A stretch of DNA of 64,000 bases from Pacificispira sp040217575 (GCA_040217575.1 JAVJPW010000006.1:62001-126000); one strand, 5' to 3'; positions 41,869 to 50,468 are shown, numbered from the stretch's first letter. Numbers and translations: made by a program. The notes: generated by a model from the letters alone, not told the origin.

Positions 41869-42540
41869 ATGAATATTAAAGGTTTTCTGTCCAGCCTGTC
41901 CGAGATCGCAAAACCGCTCTCGGTTCGTTTTGACCGGAGTTCAATAGAATCCGCCGAATCACTTGCGCGGTTCATTCATACGCGGTCTTCCTATATCGCG
42001 CAGACTGCGCTGTTCGGGTATCTGAAGGCCCGAATGGGTACCCAGTTCCGTGTTTTGTTCGAGGATGAGACGTTTTCAGGCGCGATCCATTCGTCGTCCG
42101 TCCGGGTTTTTCTGTCCTGTCTGTCCGATCTGACGGTCTACTGCACGGCCTCCGTCGTCCGAACCGCCGGGCTGGATGCGGACGCGGCGCGGGGGCTTGC
42201 GAAACACTGTTTCCAGACGGCGTGCAGCCAGGCCCTGGCGGAAGTGGATGCCGATCGCATCCCCGACGACCCGCTGGGGGATTTCATGCGCCGGATCGAC
42301 GGCCTGGACTGGCAGTCCGTGCCGGACGGCACGGCCGCCTTCCGGAACAGCGAGTTGGACCTGGTGCGCCATGCACCGGTGGTCGATACCTATAAGGAAC
42401 TGGACCAGGAAATTGTCATGAACTCGATACGCTTCCGCTGGCACGACGTCCGCGAACAGGCCAGAAAACGGCTGGATTGCGCCGCGATCGGGGCGGATTG
42501 GAAGGCGCAGTATCCACTACCGGAAAAGGCCGCCCCGTGA
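41869..42540 (+). CDS. Conserved-looking hypothetical protein next to the exonuclease-CBS-DUF294 fusion
   Basis: A 223-residue soluble protein of unknown function. It is largely helical, with two cysteines in VRVFLSCLSDLTVYCTASV and CFQTACSQALAEVDADRIPDDPLGDFMRR further on. No signal peptide or catalytic motif is recognised. The ATG at 41869 is supported by AAAAGG upstream; the frame continues back to 41770, but that part has no ribosome site and overlaps the divergent promoter. Its stop overlaps the GTG start of the fusion gene by four bases, so the two are translationally coupled and likely form a functional pair. The symporter operon is divergent. Confidence 0.8.
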   Translation: MNIKGFLSSLSEIAKPLSVRFDRSSIESAESLARFIHTRSSYIAQTALFGYLKARMGTQFRVLFEDETFSGAIHSSSVRVFLSCLSDLTVYCTASVVRTAGLDADAARGLAKHCFQTACSQALAEVDADRIPDDPLGDFMRRIDGLDWQSVPDGTAAFRNSELDLVRHAPVVDTYKELDQEIVMNSIRFRWHDVREQARKRLDCAAIGADWKAQYPLPEKAAP

Positions 42541-44669
42541 GCTTCCTTCCGGCCCCGGACAGTCTTTCCGGCACCGTCCTGAGCGGGTTGCCGATTGTCG
42601 TTCTGGATACCGAAACCACGGGGCTGGATACCGCCAAGGACCGCGTTATCGAAATCGGGGCCTGCCGCCCCGTCCTTTCGGATGCGGCGGCCGAATGGGA
42701 CGAATTTCAGAGGCTGGTCGACCCCGGCGTTCCGGTGCCGCAATCATCCACCGCCATTCACGGAATTACCGACCAGGATCTTGAAGGGGCGACGGATTTC
42801 CCAGCCGCGATGAACGCCTTCGTATCCTGGGCCGGCCCCAGTGTCGTTGTCGGCTATTCCGTCGGTTTCGACATGGCGGTCCTGAAGGCGGAACATGAAC
42901 GGCACGAAATCCTGTGGCGTCCCCCGCGGTGCCTGGACGTGCGGCTTCTGGTATATGTCCTGGCGCCGAACCTTCCCAACCCGTCGCTGGACACGGCCGC
43001 GGACTGGCTGGGAATCGATGTGTCCAACCGTCACCGGGCGCTGGGGGATGCGACCGTCACCGCGCGGATGTTCCAGGCCCTTATCCCGCGGCTGAGCGAA
43101 AAAGGCATCCGCACCCTGGCCCAGGCGGAAAATGCGTGCCGGGCGCTGACCGCCCAGCGAGAGGAAGAGGTCCGGGCCGGGTGGGACGCCATTCCCGGCG
43201 ATGCCGGACAGATTAAGGGCATTTCCGATTTCGCCCGGATCGACAGTTTTCCGTACCGTCACCGGATCGCGGAACTGATGAGCGCGCCGCCGATCGCGAT
43301 CGACCGGACCCGGACGGTTCGCGATGCGCTGCAGTCCCTGTTGGAAGCCAGGGTCAGTTCCCTTCTGATCCGGGGCGAAGACGACGCGCGTCCGGCGGGC
43401 ATCGTCACGGAACGCGACATCCTGCGGGCGCTGGCAAAGGATGGGCCCGCGGCGATGGAACGGCCCGTTGCGGATTTCGGCAGCTTTCCGCTGGTCACCA
43501 TCGGCAGGGGTGAATTTGTCTATCGTGCGCTGACGCTGATGACGAAACAGGCGTTTCGGCATCTGGCGGTGGCAGACGAAAATGGCGACATCGTCGGGGT
43601 CTTGAGCGCGCGGGACCTGCTGCGTCAGCGGGCGGACGATGCGGTATCCCTGGGCGATGGCATCGAACAGGCGCAAAGCGCCGACGCGTTGGGCAAGGTC
43701 TGGTCGGACCTGACCCGGGTCGCCCAGGCGCTGGTCTATGAAGATGTGGATGCGCGCACGGTCGCGTCCCTGATATCCGGCGAACTGCGGAACCTGACCC
43801 GCCGCAGCTGCGAAATCGCCGAACAGGAACTCACCGCGGGGGAAGCGGGGCCGCCGCCCCAACCCTATGCTATGATGGTTCTGGGGTCCGGCGGGCGCGG
43901 CGAAAGCCTTCTGGCGATGGACCAGGACAATGCCGTGATTTTCGAGTCCGGCGAACCGGACAGCCCGCCCGACCGCTGGTTCGCGGCGCTGGGGAAGCGG
44001 GTGGCCGACATTCTGAACGCCGCCGGCGTGGACTATTGCAAGGGCGGCATCATGGCGGCGAATGCCGAATGGCGCATGGATGCCGCACGCTGGCACAAAC
44101 GGGTCACGGGCTGGATGTCGCGGGCGCGTCCGGAAGACATCATGAACTGCGACATCTTTTTCGACGCGCAGCCGGTTCATGGTGACGGGGCACTGGCGGA
44201 AGACCTGCGTGCCGCGGCAATCAGGGAAGCCGCCCGAATGAAGCCCTTTTTGCGGGCTCTGGCGCTGAACGCATCGAATTTCGACAGTCCGACAGGGTGG
44301 TTCGGCCGTCTGAAACTGGATGACGGTCGCATCGACCTTAAAATGCACGGTATCCTGCCGATTTTCTCGACCGCGCGGGTCATCGCGCTGGAACGCGGGT
44401 TTTCGGACCATTCGACGCCGGATCGCCTGCTGGCGGTGCGCGAAACCGGGGATTATTCCGAACGCGCGATCGACAATCTGATCGAAGCGCACCGCATCCT
44501 TCTGAACCTCATCCTGAATCAGCAGTTGCGCGACATCGCGGTCGGCCTGACACCGTCGAACAAGGTGGCGCCCGCCGATCTGAAAGAATTCGACCGGCAG
44601 GAACTGAACTGGGCCCTGAATCAGGTGTCGCGTGTGCGCGACCTGTTAGGAACGCCGGTGGTCGGGTGA
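42537..44669 (+). CDS. DEDDh exonuclease - CBS pair - DUF294 nucleotidyltransferase fusion protein
   Basis: A 710-residue three-part protein. Residues 15-185 form a DnaQ-like 3'-5' exonuclease with the full DEDDh set: Asp24 and Glu26 (LDTETTGL), Asp112 (GFDMAVL), His166 and Asp171 (HRALGDA). Residues about 240-365 hold two CBS domains, expected to bind adenine nucleotides. From about 380 on comes a DUF294 putative nucleotidyltransferase. It has LGSGGRGESLLAMDQDNAVIF (Gly450-Glu456, Asp462, Asp464) and a substrate-binding C-terminal helical domain, ending QELNWALNQVSRVRDLLG. The fold is related to GlnD. In other proteobacteria, as I recall, the exonuclease and CBS-DUF294 parts are separate neighbouring genes beside the same symporter type. 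The start is GTG, coupled to the preceding gene. Confidence 0.88.
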   Translation: MSFLPAPDSLSGTVLSGLPIVVLDTETTGLDTAKDRVIEIGACRPVLSDAAAEWDEFQRLVDPGVPVPQSSTAIHGITDQDLEGATDFPAAMNAFVSWAGPSVVVGYSVGFDMAVLKAEHERHEILWRPPRCLDVRLLVYVLAPNLPNPSLDTAADWLGIDVSNRHRALGDATVTARMFQALIPRLSEKGIRTLAQAENACRALTAQREEEVRAGWDAIPGDAGQIKGISDFARIDSFPYRHRIAELMSAPPIAIDRTRTVRDALQSLLEARVSSLLIRGEDDARPAGIVTERDILRALAKDGPAAMERPVADFGSFPLVTIGRGEFVYRALTLMTKQAFRHLAVADENGDIVGVLSARDLLRQRADDAVSLGDGIEQAQSADALGKVWSDLTRVAQALVYEDVDARTVASLISGELRNLTRRSCEIAEQELTAGEAGPPPQPYAMMVLGSGGRGESLLAMDQDNAVIFESGEPDSPPDRWFAALGKRVADILNAAGVDYCKGGIMAANAEWRMDAARWHKRVTGWMSRARPEDIMNCDIFFDAQPVHGDGALAEDLRAAAIREAARMKPFLRALALNASNFDSPTGWFGRLKLDDGRIDLKMHGILPIFSTARVIALERGFSDHSTPDRLLAVRETGDYSERAIDNLIEAHRILLNLILNQQLRDIAVGLTPSNKVAPADLKEFDRQELNWALNQVSRVRDLLGTPVVG

Positions 44670-44685
44670 CGGCCTTTTTGGGGAC

Positions 44686-46287
44686 CTAGGCGTTGTCGGC
44701 CAGGATCATGTCCGCGGCCTTTTCCGCAATCATCATGGTCGGTGCGTTCGTGTTCCCGCTGATCAGGCGCGGCATGATCGACGCGTCGACGACCCGCAAT
44801 CCTTCCACGCCATGAACCGAAAGCCGTGGCGAGACGACCGCCATCGGGTCCGTGCCCATCTTGCAGGTACAGGTCGGATGATAAAGCGTCGCCCCTGTCG
44901 TGCGGGCGTGTTCCATCATCGCCTCGTCCGTGTCGATGTCCGGGCCCGGCTGCAGTTCGGTGTCGACGAAGGGGCGAACCGGTGCCTGTGCCATGATGTC
45001 CCGCGCAAGACGCATGCCCGCCAGATGGACCTGCCGGTCGGCCGCCGCTTCCAGGAAATTCGGCTGGATTTCCGGCGCGTCGGCCATGTTCGGCGTCTTT
45101 GCGTGAATGAAACCGCGGCTTTCGGGCCGCAAGGGACAGGGGGCGAAGGTGATGCCGGGGAACCGGTCGAACACCCGCTTCTTCGGGTCGGCAAAGGTCG
45201 CATGCGCGATGTGGAACTGAAGGTCCGCCTCCTCCAGGTCCGGGCGGCTGCGTGCGAAACCGGCGATGATCCCCGCGGGCATGGTCAGCGCCCCCTTCCC
45301 GGTGAACAGAAATTTCGCCAGTTCCCCCATCAGCGGCAGGCCGCGCGTCTTCCGGTTCAGGCTGTCCGTATCTTTCAGCCGCCAGGACAGGCGCGAACAG
45401 TAATGGTCCTGCAGGTTCTCCCCAACGCCGGGCAGATCGTGGACAACGGGAATACCCAGTGCCTGAAGGCGTGCTCCCTGACCGACCCCGGACAGTTCCA
45501 GAAGCTGCGGCGACTGGACACCGCCGGCGGACAGGATGACTTCGCGCCGCGCCCGGACGGTATGTTCCTGACCGTGCCGGATCATCCGGACCCCGGTTGC
45601 CCGCCGCGCGTCGAATGTGACCGACTGGACAAAGGCGCCGGTTTCGACCGTCAGGTTCCGGCGGCCGCGCACCGGCTGAAGATAGGCCTTCTTGGCGCTG
45701 AACCGCCGTCCGTTCTTCTGTGTCACCTGGAAATAGGAAAACCCGAGCTGTCGACCGGCATTGTAGTCGTTATGCATGGGATAGCCGAGCGCGCCCGCCG
45801 CTTCCACCACCCGGTCCAGGATCGCATAGCGTTCGGTCACTTCGGTCGTATTCAGCGGTCCGCCCGTGCCGCGAAAGTCGTTGCCGCCCTGTTCGCGGTT
45901 CTCGGACTTCTTGAAATAGGGAAGGACGTCGTCGAACGACCAGCCCGTGCACCCCATCTGTGCCCAGGTGTCGTAGTCGCTTGCCTGACCGCGCACATAA
46001 ATCATGGCGTTGATCGCGCTGGACCCGCCCAGAACCTTGCCGCGCGGCACGGGGATCGGCCGGTCGCCGGTGTTCGGGTGCGGCGCCGTTTCGAACAGCC
46101 AGTTCACCGACGGGTCGACCATTGTCTTGATGTATCCGGCGGGAATGTGGATCCACGGATTGCGGTCCTCGCCGCCCGCTTCCAGAAGACAGACCGTCAC
46201 ATTCGGATCGGCGCTCAACCGGTTAGCGAGGACACACCCCGCCGACCCGCCGCCGACAATCACGTAATCGAACGCCGCACTTTCCAT
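44686..46287 (-). CDS. GMC family FAD-dependent oxidoreductase (choline dehydrogenase-like)
   Basis: A 533-residue flavoprotein that oxidises an alcohol to an aldehyde. The N-terminal dinucleotide fold is YVIVGGGSAGCVLANRL. GMC signature 1 is PRGKVLGGSSAINAMIYVRG; signature 2 is GGVQSPQLLELSGVG. The C-terminal active-site region has LYHPTCTCKMG and SGNTNAPTMMIAEKAADMI. Betaine genes are not adjacent, so choline is only one possible substrate; aliphatic or aromatic alcohols are equally likely. The start is set at the ATG at 46287 behind AGGGG. The frame extends to 46446 over purK sequence and is not used. It follows purK by 14 bases, perhaps co-transcribed. Confidence 0.92.
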   Translation of the reverse strand: MESAAFDYVIVGGGSAGCVLANRLSADPNVTVCLLEAGGEDRNPWIHIPAGYIKTMVDPSVNWLFETAPHPNTGDRPIPVPRGKVLGGSSAINAMIYVRGQASDYDTWAQMGCTGWSFDDVLPYFKKSENREQGGNDFRGTGGPLNTTEVTERYAILDRVVEAAGALGYPMHNDYNAGRQLGFSYFQVTQKNGRRFSAKKAYLQPVRGRRNLTVETGAFVQSVTFDARRATGVRMIRHGQEHTVRARREVILSAGGVQSPQLLELSGVGQGARLQALGIPVVHDLPGVGENLQDHYCSRLSWRLKDTDSLNRKTRGLPLMGELAKFLFTGKGALTMPAGIIAGFARSRPDLEEADLQFHIAHATFADPKKRVFDRFPGITFAPCPLRPESRGFIHAKTPNMADAPEIQPNFLEAAADRQVHLAGMRLARDIMAQAPVRPFVDTELQPGPDIDTDEAMMEHARTTGATLYHPTCTCKMGTDPMAVVSPRLSVHGVEGLRVVDASIMPRLISGNTNAPTMMIAEKAADMILADNA

Positions 46288-46301
46288 CCGGATGGCACCC
46301 C

Positions 46302-47372
46302 TTAGTCCAGGAACCGTGTTAAATGACCCATTTTGCGGCCGGGGCGGCTTTCCGCCTTGCCGTAAAGATGCAGGAACGTGCCCGGCGCCGCCAGAAGGTC
46401 GCGCCACTGGTCGGCTTCGTCGCCGATCAGGTTGATCATCTCGCACGGTGCGATGGGGGCCGGGTCGCCCAACGGCAGGCCGCAGATCGCGCGCACCGTC
46501 TGTTCGAACTGGCTGGTCAGTGCCCCGTCGATGGACCAGTGACCGGAATTATGCGGCCGCGGCGCGATTTCGTTGGCAAGGACGCGCCCGTCCGGGCACA
46601 CGAACATTTCCACCGCCAGAAGCCCGTAATAATCAAGTGCCTGCACCGTATTTCGGGCAATTTCAACCGCCCGCGCGGCAACCGCATCGTCAATGCGCGC
46701 CGGAACCGTCGTCCGGTACAGGATATGGTTGCGGTGTTCGTTTTCGACCGGCGCAAAACAGGCGATGGACCCGTCCAGACCGCGCGCCGTCAGGACGGAA
46801 ATTTCAAGATCGAACTCGACAAATCCTTCCAGAATACACGGGACGCCACCCAGACTGTCGAAAAGACCGGCCAGACTCGACCCCGCCTTGACCGTGGCCT
46901 GACCCTTGCCGTCATACCCCAGGCGCGCGGTTTTCAGGACCGCGGGAAGTCCGACATATTCCGCCGCCGTTTCCAGGTCGCGCTGGTTCAAGACCGGCGC
47001 CCAGGGCGCGGTTTCGATCCCGGCGTTGTTCAGGAAGCTTTTTTCCGTGGCCCGGTCCTGTGCGACGGCCAGTGCCTTTGCGCCCGGACGGACCGGCACG
47101 CGTTCCGCCAGAAACTCGACCGCGCCGATCGGTACATTCTCAAATTCCAGCGTCACCACATCGACGGCGTCCGCGAACTCGGCCAGCGCGCCCAGATTGT
47201 CGTAATCCGCCTGGATATGCGCGGCGACATGGCTGGCGGGGCAGTCCGCCTGGGGTTCGAAAATGTGACAGCGATAGCCCAGTCGCGACGCGGCCACCGC
47301 CAGCATGCGGCCCAACTGTCCGCCGCCCAGGATTCCAATGGTGCTGCCGGGGGGAATGACGGGGTCGCTCAT
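46302..47372 (-). CDS. purK: N5-carboxyaminoimidazole ribonucleotide synthase PurK
   Basis: A 356-residue ATP-grasp enzyme that carboxylates AIR with bicarbonate and ATP in purine synthesis. Visible hallmarks are IGILGGGQLGRMLA, the ATP-grasp LKTARLGYDGKGQ, LEGFVEFDLEISV and NEIAPRPHNSGHWSIDG. It overlaps the purE stop by four bases, forming a purEK operon. Confidence 0.97.
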   Translation of the reverse strand: MSDPVIPPGSTIGILGGGQLGRMLAVAASRLGYRCHIFEPQADCPASHVAAHIQADYDNLGALAEFADAVDVVTLEFENVPIGAVEFLAERVPVRPGAKALAVAQDRATEKSFLNNAGIETAPWAPVLNQRDLETAAEYVGLPAVLKTARLGYDGKGQATVKAGSSLAGLFDSLGGVPCILEGFVEFDLEISVLTARGLDGSIACFAPVENEHRNHILYRTTVPARIDDAVAARAVEIARNTVQALDYYGLLAVEMFVCPDGRVLANEIAPRPHNSGHWSIDGALTSQFEQTVRAICGLPLGDPAPIAPCEMINLIGDEADQWRDLLAAPGTFLHLYGKAESRPGRKMGHLTRFLD

Positions 47373-47866
47373 GCTTCGTCCGTCGGAACCTCTGCCACGC
47401 GGTCCGTCTGACGCCGGCGATAGGCGTCAAGTGCGCCTGCAACCGTGTCGTCCATCAGCGCAATGACGGATGCGGCCAGAATGCCCGCATTGACGGCACC
47501 CGCCCGGCCGATGGCCAGCGTGCCGACCGGCACGCCCGCGGGCATCTGAACGATGGAAAGCAGGCTGTCCTGGCCGCTAAGCGCCTTCGATTCGACGGGC
47601 ACGCCGAAAACGGGAAGGGGGGTCAGGGACGCCGTCATACCCGGCAGATGGGCGGCACCGCCCGCGCCCGCGATGATCGCCTTCAGGCCACGGTCTTTCG
47701 CGCCTTCCGCATAGTTGACCATGCGTTTCGGCGTGCGATGGGCGGACACGATCCGTGCCTCGTAAGGAACCCCCAGTTCGTCCAGAACGTCGGCGGCATG
47801 ACGCATCGTCGGCCAGTCGGACTGGCTTCCCATTATGATACCGACCAGCGGCTTGTCGCTCATCAT
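47369..47866 (-). CDS. purE: N5-carboxyaminoimidazole ribonucleotide mutase PurE
   Basis: A 165-residue class I PurE that converts N5-CAIR to CAIR. IIMGSQSDWPTM (phosphate loop), VSAHRTPKRM (catalytic His) and IAGAGGAAHLPGM are diagnostic. Two consecutive Met codons start the gene (47866 and 47863). Confidence 0.97.
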   Translation of the reverse strand: MMSDKPLVGIIMGSQSDWPTMRHAADVLDELGVPYEARIVSAHRTPKRMVNYAEGAKDRGLKAIIAGAGGAAHLPGMTASLTPLPVFGVPVESKALSGQDSLLSIVQMPAGVPVGTLAIGRAGAVNAGILAASVIALMDDTVAGALDAYRRRQTDRVAEVPTDEA

Positions 47867-47970
47867 CCTGCCCTTCGGTCAAACCTGCCGGGAATCGCAT
47901 CCCCGGCCCGGAAAGGCGCGGAGTATAGGCATGTCGCGCCCGCGCGCAAGGGGCTGGCGGCCTGTCGGTG

Positions 47971-48321
47971 CTACACGAAAATCCAGTACAGACCCGCACC
48001 GATGAAGACGAATATCCACAGGAACGGCGCCATGGCGACCAGCATCGCCCCGGTATAAAGCGTGCGGTTGAACATCCAGATCGCAAGCGCGATGCACAGT
48101 ATGCCGGTCAGCGGATAGTAATAGGCCGTATTCAGCATCAGATCCGGCATGCCGGTCAGATTGTCCCAAAGGGCAAGGGCGATGACCGCAATGATGATTC
48201 CAAGCGGGCAAAAGGCGGCAGCCGCGGCGATGATCGTGTTGCGCGCGACCAGGCGCGCTTCGGCCCGCCAGCCCTGCCTGGCGGCGTCCTGCAGTTCTTC
48301 GCGCATGTGCTTGAACAGCAT
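47971..48321 (-). CDS. Small hypothetical membrane protein (116 aa)
   Basis: A 116-residue protein with a charged helical N-terminus, MLFKHMREELQDAARQGWRAE, and three hydrophobic helices: TIIAAAAAFCPLGIIIAVIALALW, YYYPLTGILCIALAIWMF and GAMLVAMAPFLWIFVFIGAGLYW. I do not recognise the family. It lies between purE and the COQ9 gene on the same strand, 51 bases from the latter, and may be co-transcribed. Confidence 0.7.
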   Translation of the reverse strand: MLFKHMREELQDAARQGWRAEARLVARNTIIAAAAAFCPLGIIIAVIALALWDNLTGMPDLMLNTAYYYPLTGILCIALAIWMFNRTLYTGAMLVAMAPFLWIFVFIGAGLYWIFV

Positions 48322-48372
48322 CGGCGCGGTTTCCCCCTCTGGTTCGGCCCCGACTGTCTTTCCGGATGCCGG

Positions 48373-49056
48373 TCAGGCCGACGGTTTCATGCCGCTTCGA
48401 AAGGCGCGCATGCGCATCGGGACTTTCGACGCCAGGTTTTTAAGCCTGCCCTTTATCTTCGGCACCTGCATGACATTCTCGATCCGGCGGTCCAGAAAGG
48501 CGCGGGTTTCCGCGAAATCCTCGCTTTCATCGTTCAGCCAGACCATCAGAGTCGATGAATAGACGCCCGACAGCAGCATGCGTTTCGAATAGAAATTCCA
48601 GTCCGTCGACCGGTCGCCGGCGGCGTACCACATATCGTCGACGGTCCGGTACAGAAGCTGAAGCGCCAGCGCGGCATTGGATGGCCGCGCCAGCACGGCC
48701 AGCGCCCGGCGTATCGCCTCGCGGTGGTCGACATTCCCTTCCAGCCGCGTCATGACGGCGGTCGCGATCCGGTCGCGGATGCGCATGCCATCCAGATCCT
48801 TTTCGGCCAGTGCGGCCATCATGTCGCGGTCCGCCATGCGGCTGTGCCAGGCAATCATGTCCCGGTCGCGGCCCGGGAACAGCGCGTCGGCATCCGCCCG
48901 GTCGACCTTCAGATCGTCGGCCGCGCGATGCAGCGCCGTTTTCGCCCAGCCGTCAAAGGGGACATGCAGGACCGCCGCGCCGATCAGCGCGTCGCGCAGG
49001 GGGCGGGTATCCTCCACCGCGTCGCCGGGCGCCGTGTCGTCATTCGGTGCTGTCAT
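48373..49056 (-). CDS. COQ9 family protein
   Basis: A 227-residue helical protein of the COQ9 family, which supports ubiquinone synthesis, probably by presenting lipid intermediates to the hydroxylase. It has a TetR-like helical N-terminal half (LRDALIGAAVLHVPFDGWAKTALHRAADDL). The conserved core is around LLYRTVDDMWYAAGDRSTDWNFYSKRMLLSGVYSSTLMVWLND, where the Asp-Trp-Asn-Phe-Tyr stretch is diagnostic. Overlaps the deformylase 3' end by 17 bases, so the two are in one unit. Confidence 0.9.
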   Translation of the reverse strand: MTAPNDDTAPGDAVEDTRPLRDALIGAAVLHVPFDGWAKTALHRAADDLKVDRADADALFPGRDRDMIAWHSRMADRDMMAALAEKDLDGMRIRDRIATAVMTRLEGNVDHREAIRRALAVLARPSNAALALQLLYRTVDDMWYAAGDRSTDWNFYSKRMLLSGVYSSTLMVWLNDESEDFAETRAFLDRRIENVMQVPKIKGRLKNLASKVPMRMRAFRSGMKPSA

Positions 49057-49621
49057 GTTCTTCGCTCCTTTCCAGCGGCGGCAGCCCCATCAGCGCGCGC
49101 GCCTTTTCGGGCGGGCCGTGCCGCAGTTCCTCGCGAAACAGAAGTAAGGATAGATCATCCATACGCTGTGGGTACAGGATACCATGCAAATGGTCGCACT
49201 CATGCTGAAGGACCCGGGCGTGAAAGCCGTCGACAACCCGGTCGATCCGTTCCCCCGTCGGGGTGTCGGCGCGCAACCGGATGCTGGTATGCCGCGGGAC
49301 CAGTCCCAGAAGGCCCGGAACCGACAGACACCCTTCCCAGTCATAGGCGGTTTCGTCCCCCACCGGTTCGAGTTCGGGGTTGATCAGCGCGGTCAAGGGG
49401 ACGGCCTCGCCGCCGCCGCGTTCCTCCTCCACGAAATAAACGACGACGGACAGGGGCACATGCACCTGCGGTGCGGCCAGACCGGTCCCTTGCGCATCTT
49501 CCATCGTGTCGACCATGTCTTCGATCAGGTCGATGATTTCAGGTGCGCCGGGGTCGGCCACCCGTTCCGCCGGTTTCCGCAGGACCGGGTGACCCATTTT
49601 CGCGATCTTCAATAGCGCCAT
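49040..49621 (-). CDS. def: Peptide deformylase
   Basis: A 193-residue metalloenzyme that removes the formyl group from nascent Met. All three motifs are intact: GTGLAAPQ (45-52; Thr where Val is commoner), EGCLS with metal ligand Cys98, and QHECDHLHG with His140, Glu141 and His144. There is no fmt next to it, so this may be a second deformylase rather than the def-fmt housekeeping copy. It lies between the PPOX-like gene and COQ9 on the minus strand. Confidence 0.94.
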   Translation of the reverse strand: MALLKIAKMGHPVLRKPAERVADPGAPEIIDLIEDMVDTMEDAQGTGLAAPQVHVPLSVVVYFVEEERGGGEAVPLTALINPELEPVGDETAYDWEGCLSVPGLLGLVPRHTSIRLRADTPTGERIDRVVDGFHARVLQHECDHLHGILYPQRMDDLSLLLFREELRHGPPEKARALMGLPPLERSEEHDSTE

Positions 49622-49627
49622 GACGCC

Positions 49628-50257
49628 TCAATACAGGGACTTCGCCTGTCGTTCCGGTAATGCGCGATCATATGTGTCCGCATCGAAAGTGGGCAATGCC
49701 CCTTTCGTCATCTGACCCGCCGTCGGCACGTCGCCTTTCGACAGGAAACTATCCGGGTTCCACAGCCCGCTGCGCAACAGCGACCGGGCACACTGGAAAT
49801 AGACGGCGGCAATCGAAACGACGATGACGGTCGCCGGCTTTTTTCCTTCCATGTCGAAACGGTCGATCAGGGCCGGGTCGGTCGTGATCCGCGCGGTGCC
49901 GTTGATGCGCACGCATTCATTGATGCCCGGCGCCAGGAACAGAAGCGCGACGCGCGGGTCTTCGACAATGTTGCGCAGCGTGTCCAGCCGGTTGTTCCCG
50001 CGCCGGTCCGGTATCGCGATTGTCCGGTCGTCCAGGATCGTGAAAAGATCGCCGTTGCGGTCGCCGCGCGGCGAACAGTCAAGGCCGCCCGCCCCGATGC
50101 TTGCGAACGCAAAGAAGGGCGCGCGTTCGATCCAGGCCCGGTATTCCGCCGTCAGCCGGTCGGTTTCCTTCTTCAGGGAGTTCGGATTTACCTCTCCATA
50201 GTGCGAAAGCAGGCCTTCAAGCGTCGTGATTTCGTATGGGTCCCGGAGTTCAGCCAT
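49628..50257 (-). CDS. Pyridoxamine 5'-phosphate oxidase-like FMN-binding protein
   Basis: A 209-residue split-barrel flavoprotein. Typical segments are FFAFASIGAGGLDCSPRGDRNGDLFTILDDRTIAIPDRRGNNRLDT and DPRVALLFLAPGINECVRINGTARITTD, found in the MSMEG_1061-like subgroup of PPOX proteins. Substrate unknown; F420- or FMN-linked reduction of small molecules is typical of the fold. I chose the ATG at 50257 (MAELRDP). The frame extends to 50356 with another ATG at 50272, and none has a strong ribosome site. Confidence 0.85.
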   Translation of the reverse strand: MAELRDPYEITTLEGLLSHYGEVNPNSLKKETDRLTAEYRAWIERAPFFAFASIGAGGLDCSPRGDRNGDLFTILDDRTIAIPDRRGNNRLDTLRNIVEDPRVALLFLAPGINECVRINGTARITTDPALIDRFDMEGKKPATVIVVSIAAVYFQCARSLLRSGLWNPDSFLSKGDVPTAGQMTKGALPTFDADTYDRALPERQAKSLY

Positions 50258-50396
50258 AATCGAACGGTCCATTTCTTGTCTGGAATTTGCCGCAGACGCA
50301 TGGGGTACCAGACCTGTGCAATATTCGCCAACGAACTCTTTGCGAAACGGGTCCATTGCGACCGTCTTTTATTGTCCGCCAATTTGCAACAGGGGG

Positions 50397-50425
50397 TTCA
50401 CAAACCGCCCGCGGGGTGGTATACG
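50397..50425 (+). promoter_or_regulatory. Sigma-70 promoter of rpsU
   Basis: TTCACA (50397-50402), a 17-base spacer, TATACG (50420-50425). Transcription would start near 50432, giving a leader of about 80 bases. Confidence 0.5.
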
Positions 50426-50436
50426 CCCGCCTCGAA

Positions 50437-50468
50437 GCCGGAGAACACGTCTCCGGCGTACGTTTTTT
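50437..50468 (+). terminator. Terminator-like hairpin in the rpsU leader (possible attenuator)
   Basis: A perfect 8-bp stem GCCGGAGA/TCTCCGGC (50437-50444 with 50450-50457) has a 5-base loop, followed by GTACG and six T residues (50463-50468). It lies inside the predicted untranslated leader, about 45 bases before the rpsU GTG. Confidence 0.5.

Noticed and set aside
42744..44492. Minus-strand open frame of 582 codons antisense to the exonuclease-CBS-DUF294 gene
   Set aside because: Shadow translation; the plus-strand gene has complete catalytic motifs and coupled start.
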